DNA of 64,000 nucleotides from Nitrospirota bacterium (GTDB lineage Bacteria; Nitrospirota; Thermodesulfovibrionia; UBA6902): positions 78,128 through 142,127 of the forward strand of contig JACRHD010000012.1 of assembly GCA_016234115.1 (NCBI GenBank), written 5' to 3'. The position numbers were made by a program, and so were the translations under genes. Positions 16,582 to 27,428 of the stretch are shown here, piece by piece. A model generated the notes under the pieces. The model saw nothing but the letters and a program-made list of their open reading frames with translations. It did no database searches and had not been told where the DNA came from. Within the stretch, counting starts at the first letter, position 1. Every line of letters begins with the position of its first letter.

Positions 16582-19269
16582 TCATTCCTCCATCTCCGGC
16601 ATTGGCGGCTGTTCGCCGATGGGCAGCGTGAAGTGGAATATCGCGCCCCCCCCAGGCCTGTTCACGGCCCGGATATTTCCTCCATGGGCCGTAATTATCG
16701 CCCTGCATATCGCCAGTCCCAAACCTATCCCTCCGCCTGCGGCAGTCCCCCGGACAAATTTGTCGAATATCCTTTCCTCCTCACCCGGCGGGATCCCCGG
16801 GCCCCTGTCCTCCAGCTCTACGACAAGATCGCCGTCTTTGACAAATGCCGAAAGTTCAAGCGGCGTCTCCTGAGGCGTATATTTTATGGCATTGTCCATA
16901 AGATTAACGAGGACCTGTTCGATAAGAAGAGGGTCAAAAGAAACCATGGGCAAATCCGGGGGCAAGCTCGTTGAAACGGGCCGGTCTTTCAGCCTTTCAC
17001 CAAGACGGTCCAGCACGGCCCCGACAATCTCTTCAAGATGCTGCCATTCCTTTTTTACCTTTATCGCCCCCGCCTCAAGGCGCGTCATATCCAGCACGTT
17101 GCGGATGATGTGGTTCAGGCGCTCCGATTCCTCATAAATAGTCTGCGTCAATTCCCGGCGTTCAGAGATATCGAACGTCACGTCATTCTGCATGAGCGTG
17201 CTTGCCGCGCCGGTAATCGCGGCCAATGGCGTGCGAAGATCATGGGAGACTGAGCCTAGAAGCGTATTGCGCAAGGTCTCCGTCTCTGCCTTCAAAAGGG
17301 CCTGCTGGGCCTCCCCGGCAAGCATGGCGCGTTCGATTGCAATCGCGGTCTGGTCCGCAAAGCTCTCTATTACATGGACTTGCTCCCGGTCAAAGAAACC
17401 GTCGGGGGCCTCCGGCATTACGCCGACCACACCCACGGTCTTGGACGCCGCGAGAAGCGGCAGGTACAACGCCTTGGCGCCGGAGAGTGTATCGGTCCCG
17501 AGTCCCGCCTTTTGCCGGTGATCAAAAGTCCACTGCGCCACACTCATCTCTTTCTGATCGAGGGCGAAGGTCCCGGCGCCCGTAGCCGGTACCGCTACTT
17601 TCCCCCATTCATCAGGCACGAGTACGACGACATGACTCGCCGTGACCTCGCTGATATGTTTTATCGCGATGGCGCTCAGTTGTTCTATCTCGCGCTCGTG
17701 CACGAGTTTCCTGCTCAGACTGTACAGGGCGGCCGTCCTTCGCTCCCTTTTTCTGGCGGCGTCCGCCTGCTCGCGGACCTTCAACGTAAGCCTGCTGATT
17801 ACATAAGAGAGAACGAACATGACGGCGAATGTGACAAAATACCGGCTGTCGCTGACGGCAAAGGTGTGACGCGGAGGCACGAAAAAGAAATCAAACGCGG
17901 CCACGCTCAGGATGGTGGCAAGAAGAGAAGGTCCTTTCTCTGTGCGGCTCGCGGTCAACACAATCCCGAGGAGATACATCATGGCAAGATCGACAAGATC
18001 AAAATAGGGAAACATCAGATAAGCTATGCCTGTGCAAACTCCGATAATGGCAATGCTCAAAAACCATTCCCGGGGAGACGGTTTTACCGTCCGTCCTTTA
18101 ATGACCGGCCGCCGGGGCAGCGGCTCAGCGGCTTCACCGCTTATAAAATAGACGTCTATGTCGCCGCTTCCGCGTACAATTTCATCTAACATCGAGCCGA
18201 ACAGCTTGTCCTTCCAGCGGGGGTGCGTCGGCTTTCCGATAAGTATCTTTGTGACATTGCGATCACGCGCATAACTCAATATCTCCTCACTGGCCTTGTG
18301 CCCGGAAAGGGTCGCCGTCTCGGCGCCAAGACCCTCGGCCAGACGCATATGCTCGGCAAGCTGTTTGAGGTCGCTTTTTGTGGGCTTTACTTTAGAAGGC
18401 GCTTCGACATGCACGGCGATCCACTCCGCCCTGAGGCCGGCAGCCATGCGTTTGGCGGCGCGGACGAGGCGGATTGACCGGGGATTAGGTCCGACGCATA
18501 CCAGTATCCTTTCAGCGGCAGGCCATACCTCCCTGACCCTCTTTACCTCGCGGTAACTCTGCATCTGCGCGTCCACGCTTTCGGCGGTGCGCCTCAGCGC
18601 CAATTCCCTGAGGGCAAGGAGGTTGCCTTTTCTGAAGAAGTTCTCTCTTGCCTGCTCTGCCAGTTCAGGGACATAGACCTTGCCCTCTTTCAGCCGTTGA
18701 AGGAGATCATCGGGAGGCAGATCGATAAGCTCGATTTCGTCGGCCCGGTCGAGCACGGAGTCAGGCACTGTCTCTCGCACTTCGATTCCGGTTATCTGGG
18801 CGACAACATCATTAAGGCTCTCAAGGTGCTGGACGTTCAGCGTGGTATAGACATTGATCCCGGCCTCTAATAATTCAAAGACGTCCTGCCAGCGCTTCCT
18901 GTGGCGCGAGTCCGGGGCGTTCGTGTGCGCCAGCTCGTCAACGAGTATGATGGAAGGCCTGCGCCTGAGCGCCGCGTCGATGTCGAATTCATACAATGTC
19001 GCGCCGCGATACGCAACAGGCCGGCGGGGAAGCGCTTCGAGACCGTAAAGAAGCTCCTCTGTTTCTTTCCTCTTATGAGTTTCTACACGGCCGGCAACGA
19101 CATCGGTTCCTTCCTCCCGCTTCTCCCTCGCGGCCTCAAGCATCGCGTAGGTCTTGCCGACGCCCGGGGCCGCGCCGAAGAATATCTTTAATTTTCCCTG
19201 CCGCGTCCGCTCTTCTTCTTTCTGGACCTGCTTCAGAAGCAGATCGGGACTGGGTCTGCCCTCATCCAT
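16582..19269 (-). CDS. kdpD: KdpD sensor histidine kinase
   Basis: RPSPDLLLKQVQKEEERTRQGKLKIFFGAAPGVGKTYAMLEAA; USP, TMs, HisKA (SVSHDLRTPLAAITGAAS), HATPase. Confidence 0.97.
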   Translation of the reverse strand: MDEGRPSPDLLLKQVQKEEERTRQGKLKIFFGAAPGVGKTYAMLEAAREKREEGTDVVAGRVETHKRKETEELLYGLEALPRRPVAYRGATLYEFDIDAALRRRPSIILVDELAHTNAPDSRHRKRWQDVFELLEAGINVYTTLNVQHLESLNDVVAQITGIEVRETVPDSVLDRADEIELIDLPPDDLLQRLKEGKVYVPELAEQARENFFRKGNLLALRELALRRTAESVDAQMQSYREVKRVREVWPAAERILVCVGPNPRSIRLVRAAKRMAAGLRAEWIAVHVEAPSKVKPTKSDLKQLAEHMRLAEGLGAETATLSGHKASEEILSYARDRNVTKILIGKPTHPRWKDKLFGSMLDEIVRGSGDIDVYFISGEAAEPLPRRPVIKGRTVKPSPREWFLSIAIIGVCTGIAYLMFPYFDLVDLAMMYLLGIVLTASRTEKGPSLLATILSVAAFDFFFVPPRHTFAVSDSRYFVTFAVMFVLSYVISRLTLKVREQADAARKRERRTAALYSLSRKLVHEREIEQLSAIAIKHISEVTASHVVVLVPDEWGKVAVPATGAGTFALDQKEMSVAQWTFDHRQKAGLGTDTLSGAKALYLPLLAASKTVGVVGVMPEAPDGFFDREQVHVIESFADQTAIAIERAMLAGEAQQALLKAETETLRNTLLGSVSHDLRTPLAAITGAASTLMQNDVTFDISERRELTQTIYEESERLNHIIRNVLDMTRLEAGAIKVKKEWQHLEEIVGAVLDRLGERLKDRPVSTSLPPDLPMVSFDPLLIEQVLVNLMDNAIKYTPQETPLELSAFVKDGDLVVELEDRGPGIPPGEEERIFDKFVRGTAAGGGIGLGLAICRAIITAHGGNIRAVNRPGGGAIFHFTLPIGEQPPMPEMEE

Positions 19270-19365
19270 TCCTGGACTCCATTCTATGCCCGGATTTTCT
19301 CATTTTTAAAAACATGAACAAATGCTTATTGTCTGCAATTCCTCCCGTCCTGAAGACCCCTGCCG

Positions 19366-20193
19366 TCAATTCCGCCGCGCCCCGAACCTCCTGAAGGAGT
19401 ACGCAAGGAGGAACAGGAGGAAATTCAGAAGCACAATCGCGGCCCCTGTCGGCAGGTTGAAGATAAAGGAGATGAATATTCCCGAGATCACGGAGAACAG
19501 AGAGAAGACGGCGGAATAGACAAGCGCGTGTTTAAAGCCCTTTGCCACCTGAAAGGCCGTTACCGCCGGCAGTATCAGCAGCGCCGAGGTGAGCATGATC
19601 CCGACTACCTTCATGGTCAGGACTACCGTGACCGCAGTGAAAAGGACGATCAGCCTGTTGAGCTTCTCGGTGTCGATCCCGCTCACCCTGGCGAACTCCT
19701 CGTCGAAAGTGAGGGAGAATATCTCGTAATAGTTCAGGAAGATGGCCAGGAGCACGACTACCGAAAGCGCGATCGATGTGTACATTTCAGTCCAGCCTAT
19801 GGAAAGGATGTTGCCGAAAAGGTAGCTGAAGATGTCCACATTGAACCCGCCGGCCCTGCTCGCCAGTATGACGCCTCCGGCAATACCGACGGCCGAGACG
19901 ATGCCGATGGCCGCATCACCGAAGAGTCTCGCCCTTTCCATCAGCTTCAGGATACCGAGCGAGCTTGCCATGACAACCGGTATGGAGACATATAGAGGGA
20001 AAACCTTCAGGACGAGACCGAGGGCCACGCTCCCGAAGGTGACATGGGCGAGGCCGTCGCCGATCAGCGAAAGCCTCCGCAGCACCAGCAATACCCCGAG
20101 GGTGGAACACAGCAACGCAGTGAAGGACCCTGCGATCAGGGCCCTCTGGATAAACCCGTAACTTAAAAAATCAAGAACGTTCATTTCCATCAC
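19366..20193 (-). CDS. znuB: metal ABC transporter permease (ZnuB-like)
   Basis: MNVLDFLSYGFIQRALIAGSFTALLCSTLGVLLVLRRLSLIGDGLAHVTFG; ABC-3 family. Confidence 0.88.
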   Translation of the reverse strand: MMEMNVLDFLSYGFIQRALIAGSFTALLCSTLGVLLVLRRLSLIGDGLAHVTFGSVALGLVLKVFPLYVSIPVVMASSLGILKLMERARLFGDAAIGIVSAVGIAGGVILASRAGGFNVDIFSYLFGNILSIGWTEMYTSIALSVVVLLAIFLNYYEIFSLTFDEEFARVSGIDTEKLNRLIVLFTAVTVVLTMKVVGIMLTSALLILPAVTAFQVAKGFKHALVYSAVFSLFSVISGIFISFIFNLPTGAAIVLLNFLLFLLAYSFRRFGARRN

Positions 20194-20945
20194 TCATGCC
20201 GGTGGCAGATCAGGTGCTGTGACGACTCGCCGAAGAACTTCCCCATATCGCCGGAAAGACAGAATTCATCGAAGCCGCCGTAAAAAACAACACTCTTATC
20301 GATATACAGGAGCCTGGAGGCGTATTTGCCGATGGAGCCGATATCGTGCGTCACAAGGACGACAGTGACCTTCCCCGTGCGGTTCAGTTCCGCAAGAAGA
20401 GTAAAAAAGTTTTGCCTCGTTTCCGGATCGAGGGCCGTGGTCGGCTCGTCCAGGACCAGGAGCTCCGGCCCGTTTACCAGCGCCCGCGCCAGGAAAACCC
20501 TCTGCTGCTGTCCTCCTGAAAGGTCGCCGATCAAACTGCGGCTTATCCCGCTTATATTCATCAGGTCAAGGGCCTTGTCTATGGCAATATGATCATCCCT
20601 GCCGAGACTTTTCGGGAACCTTCTCCCTGAGATGAGTCCGAGGGAGACTATCTCGCGCACCGAGGACGGAAAATGGGGATTGAAGGACGCCATCTTCTGC
20701 GGAAGATACCCCAGCCTGTCCCGCAGCTTCCTTTCTGAAGGGTCGGCGCCGAAGACCATGACCCTCCCGGTAAGGGGCCTCAGCAGGCCGAGTATGATCC
20801 TGATGAGCGTCGACTTTCCCGAACCGTTGGGGCCGACAAGCCCGACGTAATCGCCCCTATTTACGGTAAAAGAGATATCGCTCAACACCTCATGGTCGCC
20901 GTAACGGAAAGAAAGCCCCTGGCACATGATCGGTTCTATTTGCAT
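20190..20945 (-). CDS. znuC: metal ABC transporter ATPase (ZnuC-like)
   Basis: [32 protein letters not shown]. Confidence 0.9.
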   Translation of the reverse strand: MQIEPIMCQGLSFRYGDHEVLSDISFTVNRGDYVGLVGPNGSGKSTLIRIILGLLRPLTGRVMVFGADPSERKLRDRLGYLPQKMASFNPHFPSSVREIVSLGLISGRRFPKSLGRDDHIAIDKALDLMNISGISRSLIGDLSGGQQQRVFLARALVNGPELLVLDEPTTALDPETRQNFFTLLAELNRTGKVTVVLVTHDIGSIGKYASRLLYIDKSVVFYGGFDEFCLSGDMGKFFGESSQHLICHRHE

Positions 20946-21898
20946 TTCAGCCCCTCGCTGAGGTTTTCGAGATTCCTGTTCATTAACAACACGAATGTCA
21001 CGTCCTTCTTCAGGTCGTCCCTGCTTATGTTATGAGCGCCGTGGAGGACCAGGAGCTTTGCTCCGGTCTCTTTCGCTATCGTCTCGGCGATGGCGGGAGA
21101 AAGGAGCTCCTCATAAAAGATATATGATAATCCATGCAGCCTCAGTGTCTTTGTCAGCCCGATGAGGTCCTTTGAGGTCGGCTCGGCGTCCGGAGAAAAT
21201 CCGCTGTAGGCCGGGACAAACTTCAAACGATAACGCCGGGCGAGATACCCGAAGGTGTTATGCCCTCCGCTGACAAGCTCCCTGTGAGCGCACCGTGACA
21301 ATGTCCCGGCGAACTTCCTGTCCAAAGCGGCAAGCTGCGCCTTGTATGCCTCTGCGTTTGCCCTGTAATAAGCCCCGTTGGCCGGGTCTTTTTCCGCAAA
21401 GGCGACGGCAATCGTATCGACCATCTTCATCGCATACGAAAAGTCGAGCCAGACATGGGGGTCCATTCCCTCTGCTTCTTCGTGCCCGGCTTCATGCCCG
21501 GTTTCATTATGATGTCCTTCTTCCGGCCCCCTGATCAGCTCGAGGCCTTTGCTCGAATCCACCACAACAAGGGCCCTGTTGTCGAGTCCCTTCAGGACGG
21601 CCGCCGCCCACGGCTCCATATATCTGTTTGTGTAAATAAATATGTCTGTCTTATTGAGCAGCACGATATCCGCCGGTTTCAGCTCGAAACTGTGGGGCTC
21701 CATTCCCGGAGGCATGAGCAGGACCACTTCGGCCTTGTCCCTGCCGACGGTCCTTGCAAAATCATAAAGCGGGAAAAGACTCGCTGCGACCCTGAGCTTC
21801 CTTTGGTCCCGGGGCGTCTCGCCGGCCTGGGACGCGCAGGAGAAGGCAAGCGCGAGGGCCAGCCAAAGCAATATACGCGAGGCCCTTCTGCCTCTCAT
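20936..21898 (-). CDS. znuA: metal ABC transporter substrate-binding protein (ZnuA-like)
   Basis: MPPGMEPHSFELKPAD; His/acid-rich loop EEGHHNETGHEAGHEEAEGMDPHVWLD. Confidence 0.92.
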   Translation of the reverse strand: MRGRRASRILLWLALALAFSCASQAGETPRDQRKLRVAASLFPLYDFARTVGRDKAEVVLLMPPGMEPHSFELKPADIVLLNKTDIFIYTNRYMEPWAAAVLKGLDNRALVVVDSSKGLELIRGPEEGHHNETGHEAGHEEAEGMDPHVWLDFSYAMKMVDTIAVAFAEKDPANGAYYRANAEAYKAQLAALDRKFAGTLSRCAHRELVSGGHNTFGYLARRYRLKFVPAYSGFSPDAEPTSKDLIGLTKTLRLHGLSYIFYEELLSPAIAETIAKETGAKLLVLHGAHNISRDDLKKDVTFVLLMNRNLENLSEGLKCK

Positions 21899-22350
21899 TT
21901 CTTTACCTTCCTTTTCTTACCGGCTATCGAGCAGGAACTGCAGAACCCGTTTATCTGAAGTATATGTGAAAGCACCTTTCCCTTGAGGTTACCCTTCACT
22001 TCCCGCTCTATTTCCGCCGCAACACAGAGATCGACGTCCTCCACCCTGCGGCAGGAGAGACAGATGAAATGATGGTGATGCTCTATCTTCCCGCAATAGA
22101 AATAATAGAGCTGCCGGTTCGGGTGGATGATCTTGGAGATAACATTCCCCTCGGAAAGTTCGTCGAGGATGCGGTATACCGTCGGAAGGCCAATGCTCGC
22201 GAACCTATCCTTCACCTTCCCCCAGAGTTCCTCCGGGCTCACGTACATTGTTTCTTCCGAAAGGACCTTCAATACAGCCAGACGCCTCGGGGTGATCTTC
22301 AGATTCAGTCCCTTCAGGACCGTTAAGTGGTCTTTTCTCATATTTTTCAT
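21895..22350 (-). CDS. Fur family regulator (probable Zur)
   Basis: LKITPRRLAVLKVL...GLPTVYRILDEL...HHHHFICLSCRRVEDV. Confidence 0.9.
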   Translation of the reverse strand: MKNMRKDHLTVLKGLNLKITPRRLAVLKVLSEETMYVSPEELWGKVKDRFASIGLPTVYRILDELSEGNVISKIIHPNRQLYYFYCGKIEHHHHFICLSCRRVEDVDLCVAAEIEREVKGNLKGKVLSHILQINGFCSSCSIAGKKRKVKK

Positions 22351-22377
22351 TTTAAATAGAAACCAATTTCATTTAAA
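22351..22377. promoter_or_regulatory. putative Fur/Zur operator
   Basis: AT-rich imperfect inverted repeat TTTAAATAGAAACCAATTTCATTTAAA directly upstream of the fur-like start. Confidence 0.4.
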
Positions 22378-22408
22378 TAGTACCCCTTCAACGCGGACAT
22401 GTCAACAA

Positions 22409-22981
22409 TTATTTGAGTTCATCCATCGCCAGATTCAATTGAAGAACGTTGACCACGGGCTCGCCCAATATCCCGAATTGTCTCTGGCCGGTATAAGCCG
22501 CGATCACGGCCCGGACCTTTGCTTCATCCATTCCCCGGTTTCTTGCAACGCGCGCCGCCTGGTATTCAGCGGCGGCAGGACTGATGTGGGGATCGAGGCC
22601 GCTTGCGGAAGCCGTTACGAGGTCGACAGGTATCGGTCGTGTGTTCGCCTGATCTGAAGCGCGCAGCGCATCGATGCGCGCCTGAACTGACTTCACAAGG
22701 TCCGGATGATTTGGCCCCCGGTTAGACCCCGACGACGCTCCGCCGTTGTAAGGATAAGGCCTTGTCGCGGAAAGCCTTCCCCAAAAGTATTTCGGGTCGT
22801 CGAACTGCCGGCCCAACAAAGTAGAGCCTATCGGCCTGCCGTCCTTCATGAAGATGCTTCCGTTTGCCTGATGGGGAAACAACGCCTGGGCGACCACGGT
22901 CACTGTCAGGGGATATATTACCCCCGTCAATATGGTAAATAACAACAGAGACATGAATGCATTTCGAATCATTGTAGTCAT
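22409..22981 (-). CDS. kdpC: K+-transporting ATPase subunit C
   Basis: [26 protein letters not shown]...[22 protein letters not shown]. Confidence 0.97.
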   Translation of the reverse strand: MTTMIRNAFMSLLLFTILTGVIYPLTVTVVAQALFPHQANGSIFMKDGRPIGSTLLGRQFDDPKYFWGRLSATRPYPYNGGASSGSNRGPNHPDLVKSVQARIDALRASDQANTRPIPVDLVTASASGLDPHISPAAAEYQAARVARNRGMDEAKVRAVIAAYTGQRQFGILGEPVVNVLQLNLAMDELK

Positions 22982-23018
22982 AGTGACCTCCGTAATTTTC
23001 CAATCATAGACATTCTTC

Positions 23019-23090
23019 CGTCATTCCCGCAGTAGTAAGCGGGAATCCATTTTTCCAAGGACGTGGATACCCGCCTTCGCGGGTATGACG
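23019..23090. repeat. dispersed TCATTCCCG repeat
   Basis: cgtcattcccgcagtagtaagcgggaatcc...cccgccttcgcgggtatgacg. Confidence 0.8.
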
Positions 23091-23116
23091 ACTTTTCGTC
23101 ACATGTATATTCTCCG

Positions 23117-25189
23117 TTAAACAATTCCCATAGCCGTTATGATCATATCGATCAGTTTGATTCCCATAAACGGGACTATCAGACCTCCAACTCCGTAAAT
23201 AAGTGCGTTGTTGCGTAAAACCACTTCCGCGCCGAGAGGGCGGTATTTCACTCCTCGCAGGGCCAGCGGGACAAGAAACAGGATGACGAGCGCGTTGAAG
23301 ATCACTGCCGAAAGCACGGCGCTCCGGGGGGTCGCGAGCCCCATTATATTGAGCGCGCCCAGCGACGGATAGATCGATATAAACGCGGCCGGCAGAATGG
23401 CAAAATACTTCGCCACGTCATTGGCAATGCTGAAGGTTGTCAGTGTGCCGCGCGTCATGAGGAGCTGCTTGCCGATTTCGACTATCTCGATAAGTTTCGT
23501 CGGGTTTGAGTCGAGGTCAACAAGGTTGCCTGCCTCCTTTGCCGCCTGTGTCCCTGTGTTCATGGCAACCGCTACATCCGCCTGCGCAAGAGCAGGAGCG
23601 TCGTTAGTGCCGTCTCCGGTCATGGCCACGAGCCGTCCGCCTGCCTGATGCTCGCGAATGAGATTCAGCTTTGTCTCAGGCGTGGCCTCCGCAAGAAAAT
23701 CATCCACCCCGGCTTCCGCCGCGATGGCCGCGGCGGTCAGCGGGTTGTCTCCGGTGATCATGATTGTCCTGATCCCCATATTCCGCATTTCGGAAAAGCG
23801 CTCCCTGATGCCGCCCTTGATGATGTCTTTCAACTGAATGACCCCTAACACCTTCGGACCGTCCGCGACAACAAGAGGGGTGGCCCCCTTCTTTGCGATG
23901 TCGTCGACAATCGAGCGGATATCGGTCGGGAATGTCCCTCCTCTTTTCACCACATATTCCTCTACCGCATCGGCCGCGCCCTTGCGGACCTCGCGTCCGT
24001 TGAGATTTACCCCGCTCATCCTTGTTTGGGCGCTGAACGGAATGAAGACAGCGCCAAGGCTGTGTATGTCCCGCTCGCGAAGGCCATACTCCTTCTTTGC
24101 CAATACGACAACGCTTCTGCCTTCCGGGGTCTCATCGGCGAGAGAAGCCAACTGGGCGGCGTCGGCAAGGGCCTTGACATCGACCCCTGCGGAAGGTATA
24201 AATGCAACGGCCTGCCGGTCGCCTAAGGTAATCGTTCCTGTCTTGTCCAACAGCAGGACATCGACGTCTCCGGCCGCTTCTACCGCCCTGCCGGACATGG
24301 CGATCACGTTTGCCTGAATCATCCGGTCCATCCCGGCGATGCCGATGGCGGAAAGGAGGCCGCCGATGGTCGTCGGAATCAGGCAAACCATCAGTGAAAC
24401 GAGCACGGTGATGGTCACCGGACTGCCCTGACCCGCTGCCTGTACGCTGAAGATGGAGAAGGGAAGAAGCGTCACTGTGACAAGCAGAAAGATGATGGTC
24501 AGGCCTGCCAACAGTATATCGAGTGCGATCTCATTGGGGGTCTTCTGACGCTTCGCGCCTTCTACCATAGAGATCATCCTGTCGAGGAACGCCTCTCCGG
24601 GATTGGCGGTGATACGCACCACTATCCAATCCGACAGGACAAGCGTACCGCCGGTGACAGCGCTCCTGTCTCCGCCGCTTTCGCGTATGACCGGCGCGCT
24701 TTCTCCGGTCACGGCGCTTTCATTTACAGAAGCAATGCCGAAGATGACCTCACCGTCTCCGGGGACCATGTCTCCCGCCTTCACAAGGACTGTGTCGCCT
24801 TTTCTAAGCTGAGATGAAGATACTTGTGTCACATCCGCGTCAGGTTCGGGTTCGGCAAGGCGCCTGGCCATGATGTCTCGCCGCGTCCTGCGCAGGGCAT
24901 CAGCCTGTGCCTTGCCCCTTACTTCAGCCAGGGACTCCGCAAAGTTCGCAAAGAGCACAGTTGTCCAGAGCCATGCGGATATTTGCAGTATAAAGCCGGG
25001 CGGTTCCTCCCCCTTGCCGGAAAGGGCATAAAAAAAGAGGACCGTCGTAAGGATACTGCCCGCCTCCACGACGAACATAACCGGGTTCTTTATCTGATAG
25101 ACGGGGTTGAGTTTCCTGAACGAATCCCGCAATGCCCTGCGTACGATTGTCGGTTCAAAAAGAGATTTTTTCTTCAATTTAGTGCTCAC
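23117..25189 (-). CDS. kdpB: K+-transporting ATPase subunit B
   Basis: P-type ATPase [37 protein letters not shown]. Confidence 0.98.
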   Translation of the reverse strand: MSTKLKKKSLFEPTIVRRALRDSFRKLNPVYQIKNPVMFVVEAGSILTTVLFFYALSGKGEEPPGFILQISAWLWTTVLFANFAESLAEVRGKAQADALRRTRRDIMARRLAEPEPDADVTQVSSSQLRKGDTVLVKAGDMVPGDGEVIFGIASVNESAVTGESAPVIRESGGDRSAVTGGTLVLSDWIVVRITANPGEAFLDRMISMVEGAKRQKTPNEIALDILLAGLTIIFLLVTVTLLPFSIFSVQAAGQGSPVTITVLVSLMVCLIPTTIGGLLSAIGIAGMDRMIQANVIAMSGRAVEAAGDVDVLLLDKTGTITLGDRQAVAFIPSAGVDVKALADAAQLASLADETPEGRSVVVLAKKEYGLRERDIHSLGAVFIPFSAQTRMSGVNLNGREVRKGAADAVEEYVVKRGGTFPTDIRSIVDDIAKKGATPLVVADGPKVLGVIQLKDIIKGGIRERFSEMRNMGIRTIMITGDNPLTAAAIAAEAGVDDFLAEATPETKLNLIREHQAGGRLVAMTGDGTNDAPALAQADVAVAMNTGTQAAKEAGNLVDLDSNPTKLIEIVEIGKQLLMTRGTLTTFSIANDVAKYFAILPAAFISIYPSLGALNIMGLATPRSAVLSAVIFNALVILFLVPLALRGVKYRPLGAEVVLRNNALIYGVGGLIVPFMGIKLIDMIITAMGIV

Positions 25190-25217
25190 GATATATGTCT
25201 CATAAGGCCCATATGAC

Positions 25218-27020
25218 CTATGGTCTTGTCATCAAATGCTCCGCGACAGGCCCGAGGGCCAGACCTGGCGCAAATGACAACGCGCCGACGATCAATATAA
25301 CCCCGATCAGAAAACCGATGAACAAAGGTGTATGGGTCGGCAGGGTCCCTAATCCTGCAGGCACTCTCTTCTTTTTGGCAAGAGATCCGGCGATGGCCAG
25401 TACGGGGATTATCACCCAATAACGTCCGATGAACATCGCGATCCCGAGGGCTGTGTTGTAAAAGACCGTGTTCGCGCTGAGACCGGCGAAGGAGCTGCCG
25501 TTATTGTTCGAAGCGGACGAAAAGGCATAGAGTATCTCGGAAAACCCGTGGGGGCCGGGATTGGCGATACCGGCAACACCCGCCTTCGTCGATACCGCAA
25601 TTGCCGTGCCGGCCTTGACCAGGGCATTGACAATCAGCGCCACGAGAACAGACATCTTCATCTCGAACATCTCGATCTTCTTGCCAAGATATTCCGGAGT
25701 GCGACCTACCATCAGCCCGGCCACAAAAACGGCAATAATAGCAAATATCAGCATCCCGTACAGCCCGGAGCCGACGCCTCCGAAGATGACTTCACCCAAC
25801 TGCATCAGCCACATCGGATACAGGCCTCCGAGGGGGGTGAATGAATCGTGCATGGAATTGACCGAGCCGTTCGCTGCCGCTGTGGTGGCCGTGGCCCATA
25901 TCGCGGAATTGGCGATGCCGAAGCGGGCATCCTTGCCTTCCATATTGCCTCCGGGCTGCGAATCACTTGCAGTCTGATCAACACCCATTGCGGTGAAGCG
26001 CGGATTACCCTGCTGTTCGCTCCATACGCACAAAGTCATCAGTGCAACGAGAACGATCACCATAGCCGACAGCAGCGCGCGCCCCTGTCGCTGATCATCC
26101 ACCATTTTTCCGAAGGTGATGCAGAGCGCGGCAGGTATCAGCAGGACCGCAAGAACTTCCAAAAAATTCGACAACGGCGTCGGGTTCTCGAAGGGATGGG
26201 CGGAATTAACATTAAAAAATCCTCCACCGTTGGCGCCTAACTGCTTGATCGCAATCTGTGAGGCAGCCGGTCCGAGGGGAATGACCTGCTCTTTTATCCC
26301 GGTCTTTTCGGTGACCGCATTACCGCTTGCGTCGTTAATGGGACCACCCCTGTCATCGAGTTTCGTGGTATCGTAGCTGCTCGTCCGGGTGAGTGATACG
26401 TTCTTGTATTCGCTAAACGTCTGCACCACTCCCTGAGACACGAGCAGAAGCGACAATATAAGAGAGAGCGGCATCAATATGTAGAGCGTAGAACGTGTGA
26501 GGTCAAACCAGAAATTGCCGATGGTATCTGCGGAATGTCTCTTAAACCCGCGGACCAGGGCCGTGAGCACAGTCATGCCCGTTGCGGCAGACACAAAGTT
26601 CTGCACGCCTAATGCGACCATCTGGGTCAGATAACTCATAGTCGTCTCACCGCCGTACCCCTGCCAGTTGGTGTTTGTAGCGAAACTCACTGCTGTGTTG
26701 AACGCCGAATCAGGCGAAACACCCGGTAACCTTTGAGGGTTCAGCGGAAGGACGCCCTGCAAGCGCTGAAGGAGATAAACTGCAAGCATCCCGGCCGCAT
26801 TGAACAGCAGCACCGCAAACGTGTACTTTTTCCAGCCCATTTCCTCCTCAGGGCATATGCCGCAGAGCCGGTAGAAAATGCGTTCCACGGGCCCGAGCAC
26901 GCGGTCCAGGACAAAGGGCCGGCTTTCGTAAACCCGCGCCATGTAAAGCCCCAGCGGTTTCGCAAGGAGCAGCAGGACGCCGAAATACAGAACAATTTGC
27001 AAAATGTTATTTGCAGTCAT
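25218..27020 (-). CDS. kdpA: K+-transporting ATPase subunit A
   Basis: [76 protein letters not shown]. Confidence 0.98.
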   Translation of the reverse strand: MTANNILQIVLYFGVLLLLAKPLGLYMARVYESRPFVLDRVLGPVERIFYRLCGICPEEEMGWKKYTFAVLLFNAAGMLAVYLLQRLQGVLPLNPQRLPGVSPDSAFNTAVSFATNTNWQGYGGETTMSYLTQMVALGVQNFVSAATGMTVLTALVRGFKRHSADTIGNFWFDLTRSTLYILMPLSLILSLLLVSQGVVQTFSEYKNVSLTRTSSYDTTKLDDRGGPINDASGNAVTEKTGIKEQVIPLGPAASQIAIKQLGANGGGFFNVNSAHPFENPTPLSNFLEVLAVLLIPAALCITFGKMVDDQRQGRALLSAMVIVLVALMTLCVWSEQQGNPRFTAMGVDQTASDSQPGGNMEGKDARFGIANSAIWATATTAAANGSVNSMHDSFTPLGGLYPMWLMQLGEVIFGGVGSGLYGMLIFAIIAVFVAGLMVGRTPEYLGKKIEMFEMKMSVLVALIVNALVKAGTAIAVSTKAGVAGIANPGPHGFSEILYAFSSASNNNGSSFAGLSANTVFYNTALGIAMFIGRYWVIIPVLAIAGSLAKKKRVPAGLGTLPTHTPLFIGFLIGVILIVGALSFAPGLALGPVAEHLMTRP

Positions 27021-27109
27021 GAGAATGCCTCCGGTTTCAAAAGCGCCGCCATCAGGTAGACAAGCAGCCCGACGGCCAGGATGCCTCCAATCCAGTAAAA
27101 TAATTCCAT
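27017..27109 (-). CDS. kdpF: KdpF small subunit
   Basis: Hand translation [34 protein letters not shown] overlap with kdpA start; not in ORF track. Confidence 0.85.
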   Translation of the reverse strand: MELFYWIGGILAVGLLVYLMAALLKPEAFS

Positions 27110-27119
27110 GGCCTTCCTC

Positions 27120-27200
27120 CTATAACTTCTCAATTACCTTCACGAAGAGAAGGCTGAGAACAAATAGTACGACCACAATGCCTGCATAGATAATATCCAT
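27120..27200 (-). CDS. 26-aa single-TM protein heading the kdp operon
   Basis: Hand translation MDIIYAGIVVVLFVLSLLFVKVIEKL*; GGAGGTCTCTC just upstream of ATG; 11 nt before kdpF. Confidence 0.65.
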   Translation of the reverse strand: MDIIYAGIVVVLFVLSLLFVKVIEKL

Positions 27201-27428
27201 GAGAGACCTCCCTCGCTCCGACAACCGTGCCTTTCGGGTTTTTCGTTTTCATGTTCAAATCTTATCATGAGAAGACATTAAAAGGATGAAAAAAGGAGGC
27301 GGAATAGTATAAAGATACGCATGGGCCCTTCACCGGGAAACGTGCCGCCTTAAGAAGGCCTTATTGATACATAAGACCGCCGCGTAGTAGAATTAAAGCT
27401 GCGCTAATCTCTCATAAAGGATGAAGTC

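Noticed and set aside
15671-19394. Long plus-strand ORFs (e.g. 17374..18189, 15671..16165) opposite kdpDE
   Set aside because: Shadow ORFs in high-GC antisense frames; kdpD and kdpE are unambiguous on the minus strand
27201-27428. c-di-AMP or other K+-responsive riboswitch upstream of kdp
   Set aside because: No recognisable ydaO/yuaA-type core; only minor local pairing seen by eye
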